Assembly (NCBI RefSeq): GCF_004331385.1
Contig: NZ_SJON01000018.1
Location: forward strand, 1 to 64,000
DNA: 64,000 nt
DNA from: Enterobacter quasihormaechei
GTDB lineage: Bacteria > Pseudomonadota > Gammaproteobacteria > Enterobacterales > Enterobacteriaceae
Direction of reading: 5' to 3'
Under the pieces are notes generated by a model. That model searched no databases. It saw nothing but the letters and a program-made list of their open reading frames with translations, and had not been told where the DNA came from. The stretch's first letter is position 1; every line of letters begins with the position of its first letter. Below are positions 8,629 to 16,842 of the stretch, in pieces. A program made the translations under genes and the position numbers.

Positions 8629-9075
8629 TTAGAATTGTCGTGAGAGAATGATGTAACCGTTAAATCTAATGCTACATTCATCCTTGTTCATTAAACTGGA
8701 TGCAATGAATACATCCTTTTTAGCATCCTTATTGATATATGTGTATTTTGCTGTAATTGTTTTCACGTCGTTTTCAAAATAACTGGGTAAGTAAATTTTT
8801 TTATATATAGCTAATGTTTTATCCTTGCTCTGATCTTTAGCATAATCAATTTTTGCTAAAGATTCTGCATAAATTTTTGAGACTGGGGAAACGTCTATCA
8901 GTTCTACCTTTGCTTTGGTTTCATCTATAGTACTCGTATCAATTTTTAACTCATTTGATAGAGCATCAAACAAGGTTGATTCCATAAACAAGCCAATTGC
9001 AGCACAACCAGGAGATTTGGCATGGACTAAAATAGGTAGTAACATTAATGAAAATATTAACTGTTTTTTGAACAT
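8629..9075 (-). CDS. Exported small protein, candidate T6SS immunity protein
   Basis: A 148-residue protein with a clear Sec signal peptide (FKKQLIFSLMLLPILVHA, cleavage before KSPGC). The mature part is about 130 residues and Lys/Asp-rich, with two cysteines (in SPGCAA and DECSI) that could form a disulfide in the periplasm. It is probably periplasmic. Its ATG lies 2 nt after the stop of the DUF2778-like reading frame, the tight order seen for Tlde1-type effectors and their periplasmic Tldi immunity partners. I do not recognise the family by sequence, so the immunity role is inferred from location, size and export signal. Base composition is much more AT-rich than the flanking chromosomal genes, suggesting transfer. 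Confidence 0.6.
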   Translation of the reverse strand: MFKKQLIFSLMLLPILVHAKSPGCAAIGLFMESTLFDALSNELKIDTSTIDETKAKVELIDVSPVSKIYAESLAKIDYAKDQSKDKTLAIYKKIYLPSYFENDVKTITAKYTYINKDAKKDVFIASSLMNKDECSIRFNGYIILSRQF

Positions 9076-9077
9076 AG

Positions 9078-9403
9078 TTAATCTTCCACTACTAATATTT
9101 TATCTTTGCTTGCTGCAATAATTTTTCTGTACGGAAGATTTAAAACGATACAACCATCTGAAGCTTCTCCCGGATGCGCTGAGCTATCGCCGTGTATCAT
9201 GAACCCATCACGCCCACACATCTGATTTTCTACATAGGGTGTAAGTCTCATTGTCCAGCCTTTGGTTTTGCGGTGATAGAAAGCCGATCCGAATGCATAA
9301 GTTCTATGATTTCAATCGAACCCTCCCGACCTTTTACATCAACAGAGCCTTTAATCTTATTTCCAGTATCGTCTGTTAACCACAGATAAACAGCTACAGC
9401 CAT
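9078..9403 (-). pseudogene. Broken Hcp / DUF2778 (Tlde1-like) effector gene
   Basis: Two minus-strand frames make up this relict. From the ATG at 9403, with a good GAGGG ribosome site, the first 38 or so residues read as the N-terminus of an Hcp tube protein (AVAVYLWLTDD...IKGSVDVKGREGSIEI). The frame then diverges and stops at 9248. In another frame, open from about 9318 to the stop at 9078, lies the C-terminal part of a DUF2778 domain: TYAFGSAFYHRKTKGW, MRLTPY, CGRDGFMIHGDS and PGEASDGCIVL. The catalytic-type His (9192-9194) and Cys (9150-9152) are retained. The Hcp stop overlaps an ATG (ATGA at 9248-9251) that could restart the second frame as 57 residues. Most of Hcp and the front of the effector domain are missing, so a deletion plus frameshift is the simplest reading. 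Confidence 0.7.
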
Positions 9404-9689
9404 TTAAAATCCCTCTTGTTATTTATTGATATTGAACGCCAATCGTACAGCGCGTGACAGAAGGGAGGAAGTAATTTATTCAGTAAAGCATTTATAGTCA
9501 AAAGAATGGCTAAATATATCAAGCTTCGATTTAGATCATAAAGTGAATAGGCCGAGAAGTAAGGTTAAGTGAATAAGTGAGCGATAAAGTACATGCATTA
9601 AATACTTTCAACAATATTTTAGTACATTGTTATATGTTTTATTTATCTATCGCATCCTAACTGCCTTGCGTAAATCATTTCAAAAAATC

Positions 9690-9719
9690 TTGCACCTTAC
9701 CTGCGGCCCCGGTTACACT
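9690..9719 (+). promoter_or_regulatory. Predicted sigma-70 promoter of thiMD
   Basis: TTGCAC (9690-9695) and TACACT (9714-9719) are spaced 18 bp apart, predicting a start near 9726, about 43 nt before the TPP riboswitch. The stretch 9404-9689 upstream is AT-rich; I see no gene in it. Confidence 0.6.
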
Positions 9720-9767
9720 AAACACCTAAAATTATTTATGATTAAATAATTGTTTTATAAGTAATTT

Positions 9768-9846
9768 GACTCGGGGTGCCCTTCCTGGTGAAGGCTGAGA
9801 AATACCCGTATTACCTGATCTGGATAATGCCAGCGTAGGGAAGTCA
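9768..9846 (+). ncRNA. TPP riboswitch (THI element)
   Basis: The leader contains the conserved thi-box features in order: CTCGGGGTGCCCTTC, GGCTGAGAAATACCC, TTACCTGATCTGGATAATGCC and AGCGTAGGGAAGT. These are the hallmarks of the thiamine pyrophosphate aptamer. It ends about 48 nt before the thiM start, and the segment between holds the GCAGGAGCG ribosome site. As in E. coli thiM, TPP binding should lower translation of thiM and thiD. I see no strong terminator between aptamer and start codon. Confidence 0.95.
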
Positions 9847-9893
9847 GATGCCTACCCGGTCATCGCTTCTTCACGTACGGCAGGAGCGAAACC

Positions 9894-10664
9894 ATGCAGC
9901 CTGACCTGCTCGATTCACACGTTTTATTTCAATTCCGAACCCGTTCCCCGCTCACGCACTGTATGACTAACGATGTCGTACAGGCCTTCACCGCCAACGT
10001 TCTGCTTGCGCTCGGTGCGTCCCCGGCAATGGTGATCGAAGCCGAGGAAGCGGAACAGTTCGCCACGCTTGCCGATGCTCTGCTCATCAACGTTGGCACG
10101 CTCACCGCGCCGCGCGCCCAGTCGATGCGTCGGGCCATTGAGAGTGCGGTTGCTGCGGGCACCCCCTGGGTTCTGGACCCGGTCGCGGCTGGCGCGCTGG
10201 CGTTCCGCACCCGTTTTTGCCAGCAAATCGTATCGCTTAAACCTGCTGCCATTCGCGGCAATGCCTCCGAAATCCTGGCCCTTGCCGGGATGAGTGCGGG
10301 CGGTCGCGGGGTAGACACCACCGATACGGCTGCAAGCGCCTTGCCCGCCGCGCAGGCGCTCGCCCGCCAGACCCACGCCGTTGTGGTGGTCACAGGGGAA
10401 GTGGATTACATCACCGACGGGCAGCGAACCCGTACGGTCGCGGGCGGCGACCCGCTGATGACCCGCGTGGTGGGAACAGGCTGCGCGCTCTCGGCGGTCG
10501 TCGCCGCCTGTTGCTCACTGCCTGGCGACAGGCTTGATAACGCGACGGCAGCCTGCGGTTTTATGAAGCGTGCAGGATCGGCTGCTCTGTCTCAAAGCCA
10601 GGGGCCCGGCAGCTTTGCCTCTGCGTTTCTGGATGCGCTTTACGCGCTGGAGGCACAGGCATGA
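9894..10664 (+). CDS. thiM: Hydroxyethylthiazole kinase
   Basis: A 256-residue thiamine-salvage kinase that phosphorylates 4-methyl-5-(2-hydroxyethyl)thiazole with ATP. Family signatures are visible: [24 protein letters not shown] near the N-terminus, [22 protein letters not shown] and [11 protein letters not shown], which carries the catalytic Cys. The length matches E. coli ThiM (262) closely. AGGAG sits 8 nt before the ATG. The stop overlaps the thiD start by 4 nt (ATGA), so translation is coupled. Expression is controlled by the TPP riboswitch in the leader. Confidence 0.96.
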   Translation: MQPDLLDSHVLFQFRTRSPLTHCMTNDVVQAFTANVLLALGASPAMVIEAEEAEQFATLADALLINVGTLTAPRAQSMRRAIESAVAAGTPWVLDPVAAGALAFRTRFCQQIVSLKPAAIRGNASEILALAGMSAGGRGVDTTDTAASALPAAQALARQTHAVVVVTGEVDYITDGQRTRTVAGGDPLMTRVVGTGCALSAVVAACCSLPGDRLDNATAACGFMKRAGSAALSQSQGPGSFASAFLDALYALEAQA

Positions 10665-11461
10665 ATCGCATCAATGCCCTGACTATTGCGGGAACCGATC
10701 CAAGCGGCGGAGCGGGGATCCAGGCAGATCTGAAAACTTTCTCTGCGCTCGGCGCTTACGGCTGCTCGGTTATCACCGCGCTGGTGGCGCAAAACACGCG
10801 CGGCGTACAGTCGGTGTATCGCATTGAGCCGGATTTTGTTGGCGCGCAGCTGGATTCGGTATTCAGCGACGTACGTATCGACACCACCAAAATCGGCATG
10901 CTGGCAGAAGCAGACATTGTTGAAGCGGTTGCTGAACGTCTTAAACATTACCGGATAAAAAACGTAGTGCTCGATACCGTAATGTTAGCCAAAAGCGGCG
11001 ATCCGCTGCTCTCCGCTTCTGCTGTCGACACGCTGCGTAAAAAGCTGCTGCCGCAGGTGGCGCTGATCACGCCCAACCTGCCCGAAGCCGCCGCGCTTCT
11101 GGAAGCGCCGCACGCGCACAACGAACGTGAAATGAAAGAGCAGGGGAATGCGCTGCTGGCGATGGGGTGTAGCGCGGTGCTGATGAAAGGCGGTCATCTT
11201 GATGATGCAGAAAGCCCGGACTGGCTCTTCACTCGCGATGGCGCGCAACGTTTCACCGCGCCGCGCGTACAGACGAAAAACACCCACGGCACGGGCTGTA
11301 CGCTCTCTGCCGCGCTGGCGGCGCTGCGTCCCCGTCACGCGAACTGGGCGGATACGGTGCAGGAAGCGAAGGTCTGGCTCTCGGGCGCGCTGGCAAAAGC
11401 CGATTCTCTGGAAGTGGGTCACGGTATTGGGCCGGTTCACCATTTTCATGCATGGTGGTAA
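10661..11461 (+). CDS. thiD: Bifunctional HMP kinase / HMP-phosphate kinase
   Basis: A 266-residue ribokinase-fold enzyme that phosphorylates 4-amino-5-hydroxymethyl-2-methylpyrimidine and then its monophosphate to the pyrophosphate used in thiamine synthesis. It has [20 protein letters not shown] at the N-terminus, [19 protein letters not shown] and the anion-hole motif [15 protein letters not shown] with the catalytic Asp position replaced by the family-typical Cys loop. The length equals E. coli ThiD. It is second in the riboswitch-controlled thiMD operon. Confidence 0.96.
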   Translation: MNRINALTIAGTDPSGGAGIQADLKTFSALGAYGCSVITALVAQNTRGVQSVYRIEPDFVGAQLDSVFSDVRIDTTKIGMLAEADIVEAVAERLKHYRIKNVVLDTVMLAKSGDPLLSASAVDTLRKKLLPQVALITPNLPEAAALLEAPHAHNEREMKEQGNALLAMGCSAVLMKGGHLDDAESPDWLFTRDGAQRFTAPRVQTKNTHGTGCTLSAALAALRPRHANWADTVQEAKVWLSGALAKADSLEVGHGIGPVHHFHAWW

Positions 11462-11469
11462 GCCGTATA

Positions 11470-11491
11470 CTGGCATGAAACCTCATGCCAG
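11470..11491. promoter_or_regulatory. Perfect hairpin between thiD and yegW
   Basis: A perfect 9-bp stem CTGGCATGA/TCATGCCAG with a 4-nt loop lies 9 nt after the thiD stop and ends 12 nt before the yegW ATG. No T-run follows, so it is a weak terminator at best. It is directly preceded by GTATAC, a core often found in HutC-type GntR operators, so it could be an operator or mRNA-processing site. The role is unproven. Confidence 0.35.
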
Positions 11492-11503
11492 AGAAAAACA
11501 GAG

Positions 11504-12250
11504 ATGGAACAAGCGCATACCCGGTTAATTGCCCAGCTCAAGGAACGAATTGCCGCACCGGACAACACGCCGCTGTATCTGAAATTTGCCGAAACGGTCA
11601 AAAACGCGGTGCGCAGCGGCGTGCTCGCTCACGGGAATATTTTGCCCGGCGAACGTGACCTGAGCCAGCTTGCCGGCGTATCGCGCATTACGGTGCGTAA
11701 AGCGATGCAGGCGCTGGAGGAGGCCGGGGTCGTCACCCGGGCGCGCGGCTACGGCACGCAAATCAACAATATCTTTGAATATTCGCTGAAAGAGGCTCGG
11801 GGGTTTTCCCAGCAGGTGGTACTGCGGGGCAAAACGCCCAATACGCTGTGGGTGAATAAACGTGTGGTGAAGTGCCCGGAAGAGATCGCCCGCCATCTTT
11901 CCCTTGCGCCGGAAAGCGACGTGTTTCTGCTTAAGCGCATCCGCTATGTGGACGACGATGCGGTATCCATTGAGGAGTCCTGGGTACCGGTAGGGTTAAT
12001 TCCCAACCCGGACGATATTGGCGTCTCGCTTTATGATTACTTTCGCAGCCAGAATATCTTTCCGCAGCGCACCCGTTCCCGCGTCAGCGCCCGGATGCCG
12101 GACAGCGAGTTTCAGACGCATATAAAGATGGACGATAAGATACCGGTGCTGGTGATCAAACAGGTCGCGCTCGATCAACAGCACCGTCCCATTGAGTACA
12201 GCATCAGCTACTGCCGCAGCGATCTATACGTCTTTGTGTGCGAGGAGTAG
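11504..12250 (+). CDS. yegW: GntR/HutC family transcriptional regulator YegW
   Basis: A 248-residue regulator. An N-terminal winged helix-turn-helix of the GntR type (GVLAHGNILPGERDLSQLAGVSRITVRKAM in part, residues about 40-75) is followed by a UTRA ligand-binding domain (SDVFLLKRIRYVDDD, SIEESWVPVGLIP, RPIEYSISYCRSD). The length equals that of E. coli YegW. Its effector is unknown. It converges with and overlaps the end of yegV by 27 bp, and very likely controls the yegTUV operon, as local regulators of this family usually do. That link is inference. Confidence 0.9.
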   Translation: MEQAHTRLIAQLKERIAAPDNTPLYLKFAETVKNAVRSGVLAHGNILPGERDLSQLAGVSRITVRKAMQALEEAGVVTRARGYGTQINNIFEYSLKEARGFSQQVVLRGKTPNTLWVNKRVVKCPEEIARHLSLAPESDVFLLKRIRYVDDDAVSIEESWVPVGLIPNPDDIGVSLYDYFRSQNIFPQRTRSRVSARMPDSEFQTHIKMDDKIPVLVIKQVALDQQHRPIEYSISYCRSDLYVFVCEE

Positions 12251-13177
12251 TGCGTCGCGCGTGGGGGCGCAGTCTCCACCGCGATGGCTGACGACCCAGG
12301 CGGCTACGGCATTGCCAAGCTGCACCGACTCCGGCAGTGACCATCCCGCTGCCAGCCCGGCAAGTGTGCCTCCCGCATGGCTGTCACCCGCGCCGATGGT
12401 ATCGACCACATCAGCAGGAAACGCCGGAACGTGTCCGGAGGCGTCACCGTCATACCAGATCGCCCCGTCTTTATCCTGGCGCACGATCAGCGCAGCGCTA
12501 AAACGCTGCTGCCACTGTTTGCCGAGCTGCTCCACGTTCACGCCAAGCCATTCAGCGGCAAGCTCTGCCTCCTGACGATTAAGCGAGACAATCGGTTTGC
12601 AGGCCATCATCCGCGCCATCAGCGGGTCGGGGATATCCGCAATACGCGGACCGAAATCAATAAAGAGCGTTACATCCTGAAGACTTTCCACCCAGGCCGT
12701 CAGCAGCTCGCCGCTGGGCGACGCCAGCTGGTAGCCGGACAAATAGATCAGGCTTTTCTCCGGCACGCTTAACCCGTCCAGCCAGCGCTGCTGCCACTGA
12801 TTCTCCACGCCGCTGAACGACATAAAGGTGCGTTCACCGTCAGGCTCCACCAGCGCCAGACACCAGCCGTTATCGCCCGTTTCCGCTTCCACGGTGCTGT
12901 GCAGATCCTGCTTCGCCATGGCGTTACGGATAATATCGGCCCATACGCCGTGGCCCACGGGAAGCGCGTTTTGCGCAGCAATGCCGAGCCGCTTGAGGGC
13001 GATGGCGATATTCAGCGCGCAGCCGCCAATATTCACGCCCTGTTGCTTCAGCTCGATATCACACCCGCGCCAGGGCAGGGCGTAGGCGTCGGCAATCACG
13101 TCGATCACCGCCGCGCCCAGCACCGTTACCGGACGCGTGGCGTGAAGCGTTTCGAGACGGCGGGCAAAAGCACTCAT
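12224..13177 (-). CDS. yegV: PfkB family sugar/nucleoside kinase YegV
   Basis: A 317-residue ribokinase-like kinase. It has the N-terminal GGCALNIAIALKRLG substrate motif, the central SLNRQEAELAAEWLG and the C-terminal PfkB signature DTIGAGDSHAGGTLAGLAAG with the catalytic Asp (DTIGAGD). The physiological substrate is not known. It is the last gene of yegTUV, overlapping yegU by 4 nt. With a nucleoside transporter and an ADP-ribosylglycohydrolase-fold enzyme upstream, a role in phosphorylating a ribosyl product of imported nucleoside is reasonable inference. The 3' end overlaps yegW on the other strand. Confidence 0.9.
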   Translation of the reverse strand: MSAFARRLETLHATRPVTVLGAAVIDVIADAYALPWRGCDIELKQQGVNIGGCALNIAIALKRLGIAAQNALPVGHGVWADIIRNAMAKQDLHSTVEAETGDNGWCLALVEPDGERTFMSFSGVENQWQQRWLDGLSVPEKSLIYLSGYQLASPSGELLTAWVESLQDVTLFIDFGPRIADIPDPLMARMMACKPIVSLNRQEAELAAEWLGVNVEQLGKQWQQRFSAALIVRQDKDGAIWYDGDASGHVPAFPADVVDTIGAGDSHAGGTLAGLAAGWSLPESVQLGNAVAAWVVSHRGGDCAPTRDALLLAHKDV

Positions 13178-14178
13178 ACACCCTCCCTTTGCTCCCGGAA
13201 GTGCAGCAGCTTGTCGCAGTAGTGGCCGAAATCAAGCCGGTTGACGGCATCCAGTTCGCGCCTGAGCGCCGGATCAATGGCCTGTATACCGTGCAGCGCG
13301 CCGCAAATGGCGGTTGCCATCGCGCCGATAGTGTCAGTGTCACCCCCCAGGTTGGCGCATAAAAACGCGCAGCGGTTCGGGTCGGTTCCCGCCAGTTCGA
13401 CCATCGCAATGGCCGCCGGAACGGACTCCAGGGTACTCGTGCCCGCGCCAATAAGCTGATAGATCTGCTCGCTGGCGGATTCCGTACCGTTGGCTTCGCG
13501 CACGGTTTTCAGGGCCAGCTCAATGCGTGCCGAAAGCGAGGCGCTGAAGGTGGTCGTGTTGGCCTCCTGGGCCGCGCGGGCAATACCCGGCAGGGCATCA
13601 GCGATGTTCTGCCAGCGCTCGCCGTCGATAGCGCGCGAAACCGCCCACGCGATGACCACCGCACCGGCGATGGCGAGATCCGATTTATGGGTCGGGCTGG
13701 AGGCTAACGCAACCTGTTCCACAAAGTGCGTCAGACGCGTAGCCGGCAGCAGACAGCCCAGCGGGGAGGCGCGCATCGCGGCCCCGTTGGTGACGCCGTT
13801 ATTTTCCAGCTCGCTCACCGGCCTGCCGTCACGGATGGCGTTCAGGGCAATTTTGGAGGTCGGGCCAAGCACATTCTTATTGAATGCGTCGAAATCCAGC
13901 GCCCAGTTCAGAATATGCTTACCGATAACGTCAGGATTAATCTCCCCGTCGCATTCGATAATCGCATCGGCCAGGCACAGCGCCATGGATGTATCATCGG
14001 TAAACTCCGCCTGCCTGAAGTAGCAGGCGGCATTATTCTCGGCCGGGCCGGGTAAGAAACGGTCGATCCAGCCGAAGTGTGCTTTTACCCGCTTGCGCGG
14101 CCACAGCTCCGACGGCATTCCCATCGCATCCCCTAACGCCTGCCCGTAAAGGGCACCGAGAATACGGTCTTGTTTCAT
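13174..14178 (-). CDS. yegU: ADP-ribosylglycohydrolase family protein YegU
   Basis: A 334-residue DraG/ARH-fold hydrolase. It starts with RILGALYGQALGDAMGMPSE, carries the metal-binding FTDDTSMALCLADAI motif and ends with the second metal site LGGDTDTIGAMATAICGA. Family members use two metal ions to hydrolyse N- or O-ribosyl bonds. YegU's substrate is unknown; its operon suggests a nucleoside N-ribosyl bond rather than a protein ADP-ribose. It overlaps yegT and yegV by 4 nt each, so the three genes are translationally coupled. Confidence 0.92.
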   Translation of the reverse strand: MKQDRILGALYGQALGDAMGMPSELWPRKRVKAHFGWIDRFLPGPAENNAACYFRQAEFTDDTSMALCLADAIIECDGEINPDVIGKHILNWALDFDAFNKNVLGPTSKIALNAIRDGRPVSELENNGVTNGAAMRASPLGCLLPATRLTHFVEQVALASSPTHKSDLAIAGAVVIAWAVSRAIDGERWQNIADALPGIARAAQEANTTTFSASLSARIELALKTVREANGTESASEQIYQLIGAGTSTLESVPAAIAMVELAGTDPNRCAFLCANLGGDTDTIGAMATAICGALHGIQAIDPALRRELDAVNRLDFGHYCDKLLHFREQREGV

Positions 14179-15452
14179 TTAACTTCCCCTCGTGTCAGCG
14201 CGGTATCGCCATCAACCACCTCAATTGCGGTGATCTCTTTATCCGATTCGCGGAAAAACAGCATAAACAGCACGGCAATCACCACAATCATGATTGCACC
14301 AAACGTCCACATTCCGGCCCAGTTGAAGGTCAGCCCATTCACCGGCTCTTTATATGCGAACATTTTTTCCATCATCACGCCGCCGAGACGGTAACCCAGC
14401 AGGCTACCAAAGCCCTGACAGCACAGCGTGATCAAGCCCTGCGCCGCGTTGCGCATATGCACGGGCGCTTTTTTATCCACGTAGATGTAGGCGGTGACGT
14501 AATAGAAGTCATAGCTCACGCCGTGCAGCAGAATGCCGAGGAACAGCAGGGCGTAGGTGAAGTACTGCTCGGCGCCACCGTAAACAAAGAAGCCGTAGCG
14601 AATGGCGGCGGTGATCAGGCCCAGCAGCAAGACCTTCTTAATACCAAAGCGTTTGGTAAAGAACGGCAGGGCGAGCATGAAGAAGATTTCAGAGAACTGG
14701 CCGAGGGTCATCCAGCCAGTGGCATTTTTCATCCCCACTTCGGTGAGATAGCCGTTGGCAAAGATGTAGTAGAAGGCCAGCGGCATGGCGAACAGGAACG
14801 AGCAGAAGAAGAACACCAGGAAGTTTTTGTCGCGCAGCAGGATCAGCGCGTCCAGCCCCAGCATGACTTTGAAATCCAGCTTGCCGGTGCTCTTCGGCGG
14901 GGTATTCGGCAGGAACAGCGCGAAGACGCCGAGCAGAAGGGAGCTGGCTGCGGTCATCAGCAGGGGAATATTGGTGTCGGAGATGTCGCTATAGCCCATC
15001 ATCTGCGGCAGGAAGCCGCACGCCAGGCCCGAGGCAATCCAGCCGATGGTGCCCATCACGCGGATGCGCGGGAAATCGGCCTCCACGTCATCGACGTTCG
15101 CGAAGGCGATACTGTTGGTCAGCGCGATGGTCGGCATATAGGTCAGGGAGTAGGCCAGCAGCAGCGGGAAGAAGGTGCTGAACTGGGTTTGCTGTGCGGC
15201 GAAGTACATCAGGATCGCGCCGGCGAACATCAGCACCGCCAGCACCTTCTGGGCGGCGAAGAAGCGGTCCGTCAGCGAGCCGACCAGGATGGGCGAGAGG
15301 ATCGCGGCGATGGCGGTACAGGCATACGACCAGCCGATTTCGCCGGCAGTAAACCCGCTCTTGCTCAGCCACAGCCACAATGGCACAAACCACGCGCCCC
15401 AGATAAACCATTCAACGAACATCATGAATGACAGTTGGACTTTCGTTTTCAT
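14175..15452 (-). CDS. yegT: MFS nucleoside transporter YegT
   Basis: A 425-residue inner-membrane protein with about 12 hydrophobic segments and the NupG/XapB-type nucleoside:H+ symporter pattern (MMFVEWFIWGAWFVPL at the N-terminus, FGIKKVLLLGLITAAIRYG between the halves). It should import a nucleoside by proton symport. It is first in the yegTUV operon and divergent from fbaB across 248 bp. That gap is AT-rich and holds a TGTTGTACACG sequence (about 15550-15560) that resembles a HutC-type operator core and might bind YegW. Confidence 0.92.
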   Translation of the reverse strand: MKTKVQLSFMMFVEWFIWGAWFVPLWLWLSKSGFTAGEIGWSYACTAIAAILSPILVGSLTDRFFAAQKVLAVLMFAGAILMYFAAQQTQFSTFFPLLLAYSLTYMPTIALTNSIAFANVDDVEADFPRIRVMGTIGWIASGLACGFLPQMMGYSDISDTNIPLLMTAASSLLLGVFALFLPNTPPKSTGKLDFKVMLGLDALILLRDKNFLVFFFCSFLFAMPLAFYYIFANGYLTEVGMKNATGWMTLGQFSEIFFMLALPFFTKRFGIKKVLLLGLITAAIRYGFFVYGGAEQYFTYALLFLGILLHGVSYDFYYVTAYIYVDKKAPVHMRNAAQGLITLCCQGFGSLLGYRLGGVMMEKMFAYKEPVNGLTFNWAGMWTFGAIMIVVIAVLFMLFFRESDKEITAIEVVDGDTALTRGEVK

Positions 15453-15700
15453 TTTTTAATCCTGCATGTCAGAGGTACGCGGTTAACATACCATGTGATA
15501 ATACCTTTTAAATACCTTTAAGGCGATTGTTTGATCAGTGTAACAAAAATGTTGTACACGAAACGAGCCAGCAGATTGTGCTTAAAAAAGTTGCAAATGG
15601 TGGAAAATAGAGTAAGTCGGTACCAGGCTTAGTCTGCCTGCAAAAACGTGGGTTTGGATCACACGCTCCGACATCACGTCGGACTTACGGGAGCATCACT

Positions 15701-16753
15701 ATGACTGATATTGCGCAGTTGCTTGGCAAAGACGCCGACAGCCTTTTACAGCATCGTTGTATGACCATTCCAGCCGACCAGCTTTACCTGCCTGGCCATG
15801 ACTACGTTGACCGCGTCATGGTCGACAACAACCGTCCGCCTGCCGTACTGCGAAACATGCAGACGCTTTATAATACCGGACGCCTGGGCGGAACCGGGTA
15901 CCTCTCTATTCTGCCCGTTGACCAGGGCGTTGAACACTCTGCGGGGGCGTCGTTTGCCGCGAACCCGCTCTACTTCGATCCGAAAAACATCGTCGAGCTG
16001 GCGATTGAGGCGGGCTGTAACTGCGTGGCCTCCACCTACGGCGTGCTGGCCTCCGTGTCGCGTCGCTATGCCCACCGCATTCCGTTCCTCGTCAAGCTGA
16101 ACCATAACGAAACCCTGAGCTACCCAACCGAATACGACCAGACGCTGTACGCCAGCGTCGAGCAGGCGTTCAATATGGGCGCGGTGGCGGTCGGGGCGAC
16201 GATCTATTTCGGCTCTGAACAGTCGCGTCGTCAGATAGAGGAGATCTCCGCAGCGTTCGAGCGCGCCCACGAGCTGGGCATGGTGACCGTGCTGTGGGCC
16301 TATCTGCGCAACGGGTCGTTCAAGAAAGACGGCGTGGATTACCACGTGTCTGCGGATCTGACCGGTCAGGCCAACCACCTGGCGGCGACCATCGGCGCGG
16401 ACATCGTGAAGCAGAAAATGGCCGAGAATAACGGCGGCTATAAGGCGGTGAATTTTGGCTATACCGACGACCGGGTCTACAGCAAGCTGACCAGCGACAA
16501 CCCGATCGATCTGGTGCGTTACCAGCTGGCGAACTGCTACATGGGCCGCGCCGGGCTAATTAACTCCGGCGGTGCGGCAGGCGGTGAAACCGACCTGACC
16601 GATGCGGTGCGCACGGCGGTGATAAACAAACGCGCGGGCGGCATGGGGCTGATCCTCGGCCGTAAGGCGTTCAAAAAATCCATGGCCGACGGCGTGAAGC
16701 TGATCAACGCGGTTCAGGACGTCTATCTGGACAGTAAAGTCACGATCGCTTAA
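15701..16753 (+). CDS. fbaB: Class I fructose-bisphosphate aldolase (DhnA type)
   Basis: A 350-residue Schiff-base aldolase cleaving fructose 1,6-bisphosphate to glyceraldehyde 3-phosphate and dihydroxyacetone phosphate, used mainly in gluconeogenesis. The family pattern is clear: [40 protein letters not shown] with probable Schiff-base Lys237, and [10 protein letters not shown] followed by [10 protein letters not shown] for phosphate binding. The length equals E. coli FbaB. A GGGAG ribosome site precedes the ATG. The gene is divergent from yegT and followed by a C-rich/G-rich palindrome rather than a normal T-run terminator. Confidence 0.95.
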   Translation: MTDIAQLLGKDADSLLQHRCMTIPADQLYLPGHDYVDRVMVDNNRPPAVLRNMQTLYNTGRLGGTGYLSILPVDQGVEHSAGASFAANPLYFDPKNIVELAIEAGCNCVASTYGVLASVSRRYAHRIPFLVKLNHNETLSYPTEYDQTLYASVEQAFNMGAVAVGATIYFGSEQSRRQIEEISAAFERAHELGMVTVLWAYLRNGSFKKDGVDYHVSADLTGQANHLAATIGADIVKQKMAENNGGYKAVNFGYTDDRVYSKLTSDNPIDLVRYQLANCYMGRAGLINSGGAAGGETDLTDAVRTAVINKRAGGMGLILGRKAFKKSMADGVKLINAVQDVYLDSKVTIA

Positions 16754-16761
16754 GTCTTTTT

Positions 16762-16798
16762 CCCCTCACCCTAACCCTCTCCCCAACGGGGAGAGGGG
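16762..16798. repeat. C-rich/G-rich palindromic element (copy 2)
   Basis: CCCCTCACCC, then TAA, then a 10-bp stem CCCTCTCCCC/GGGGAGAGGG with a 3-nt AAC loop. It lies between the convergent fbaB and yegS genes and could fold in either transcript. No T-run follows on either strand. It belongs to the dispersed family also seen at 5065, 45991 and 57874. A degenerate REP fragment (GGGCCGCCACCCGGC) follows at about 16823-16836. Confidence 0.7.
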
Positions 16799-16842
16799 AC
16801 GGTTCCGCGCATACGGGAAATGGGCCGCCACCCGGCAACACA

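Noticed and set aside
14079..15431. 450-residue plus-strand frame antisense to yegT
   Set aside because: Low-complexity His/Gln/Glu/Gly-rich translation without motif; shadow of the high-GC yegT gene.
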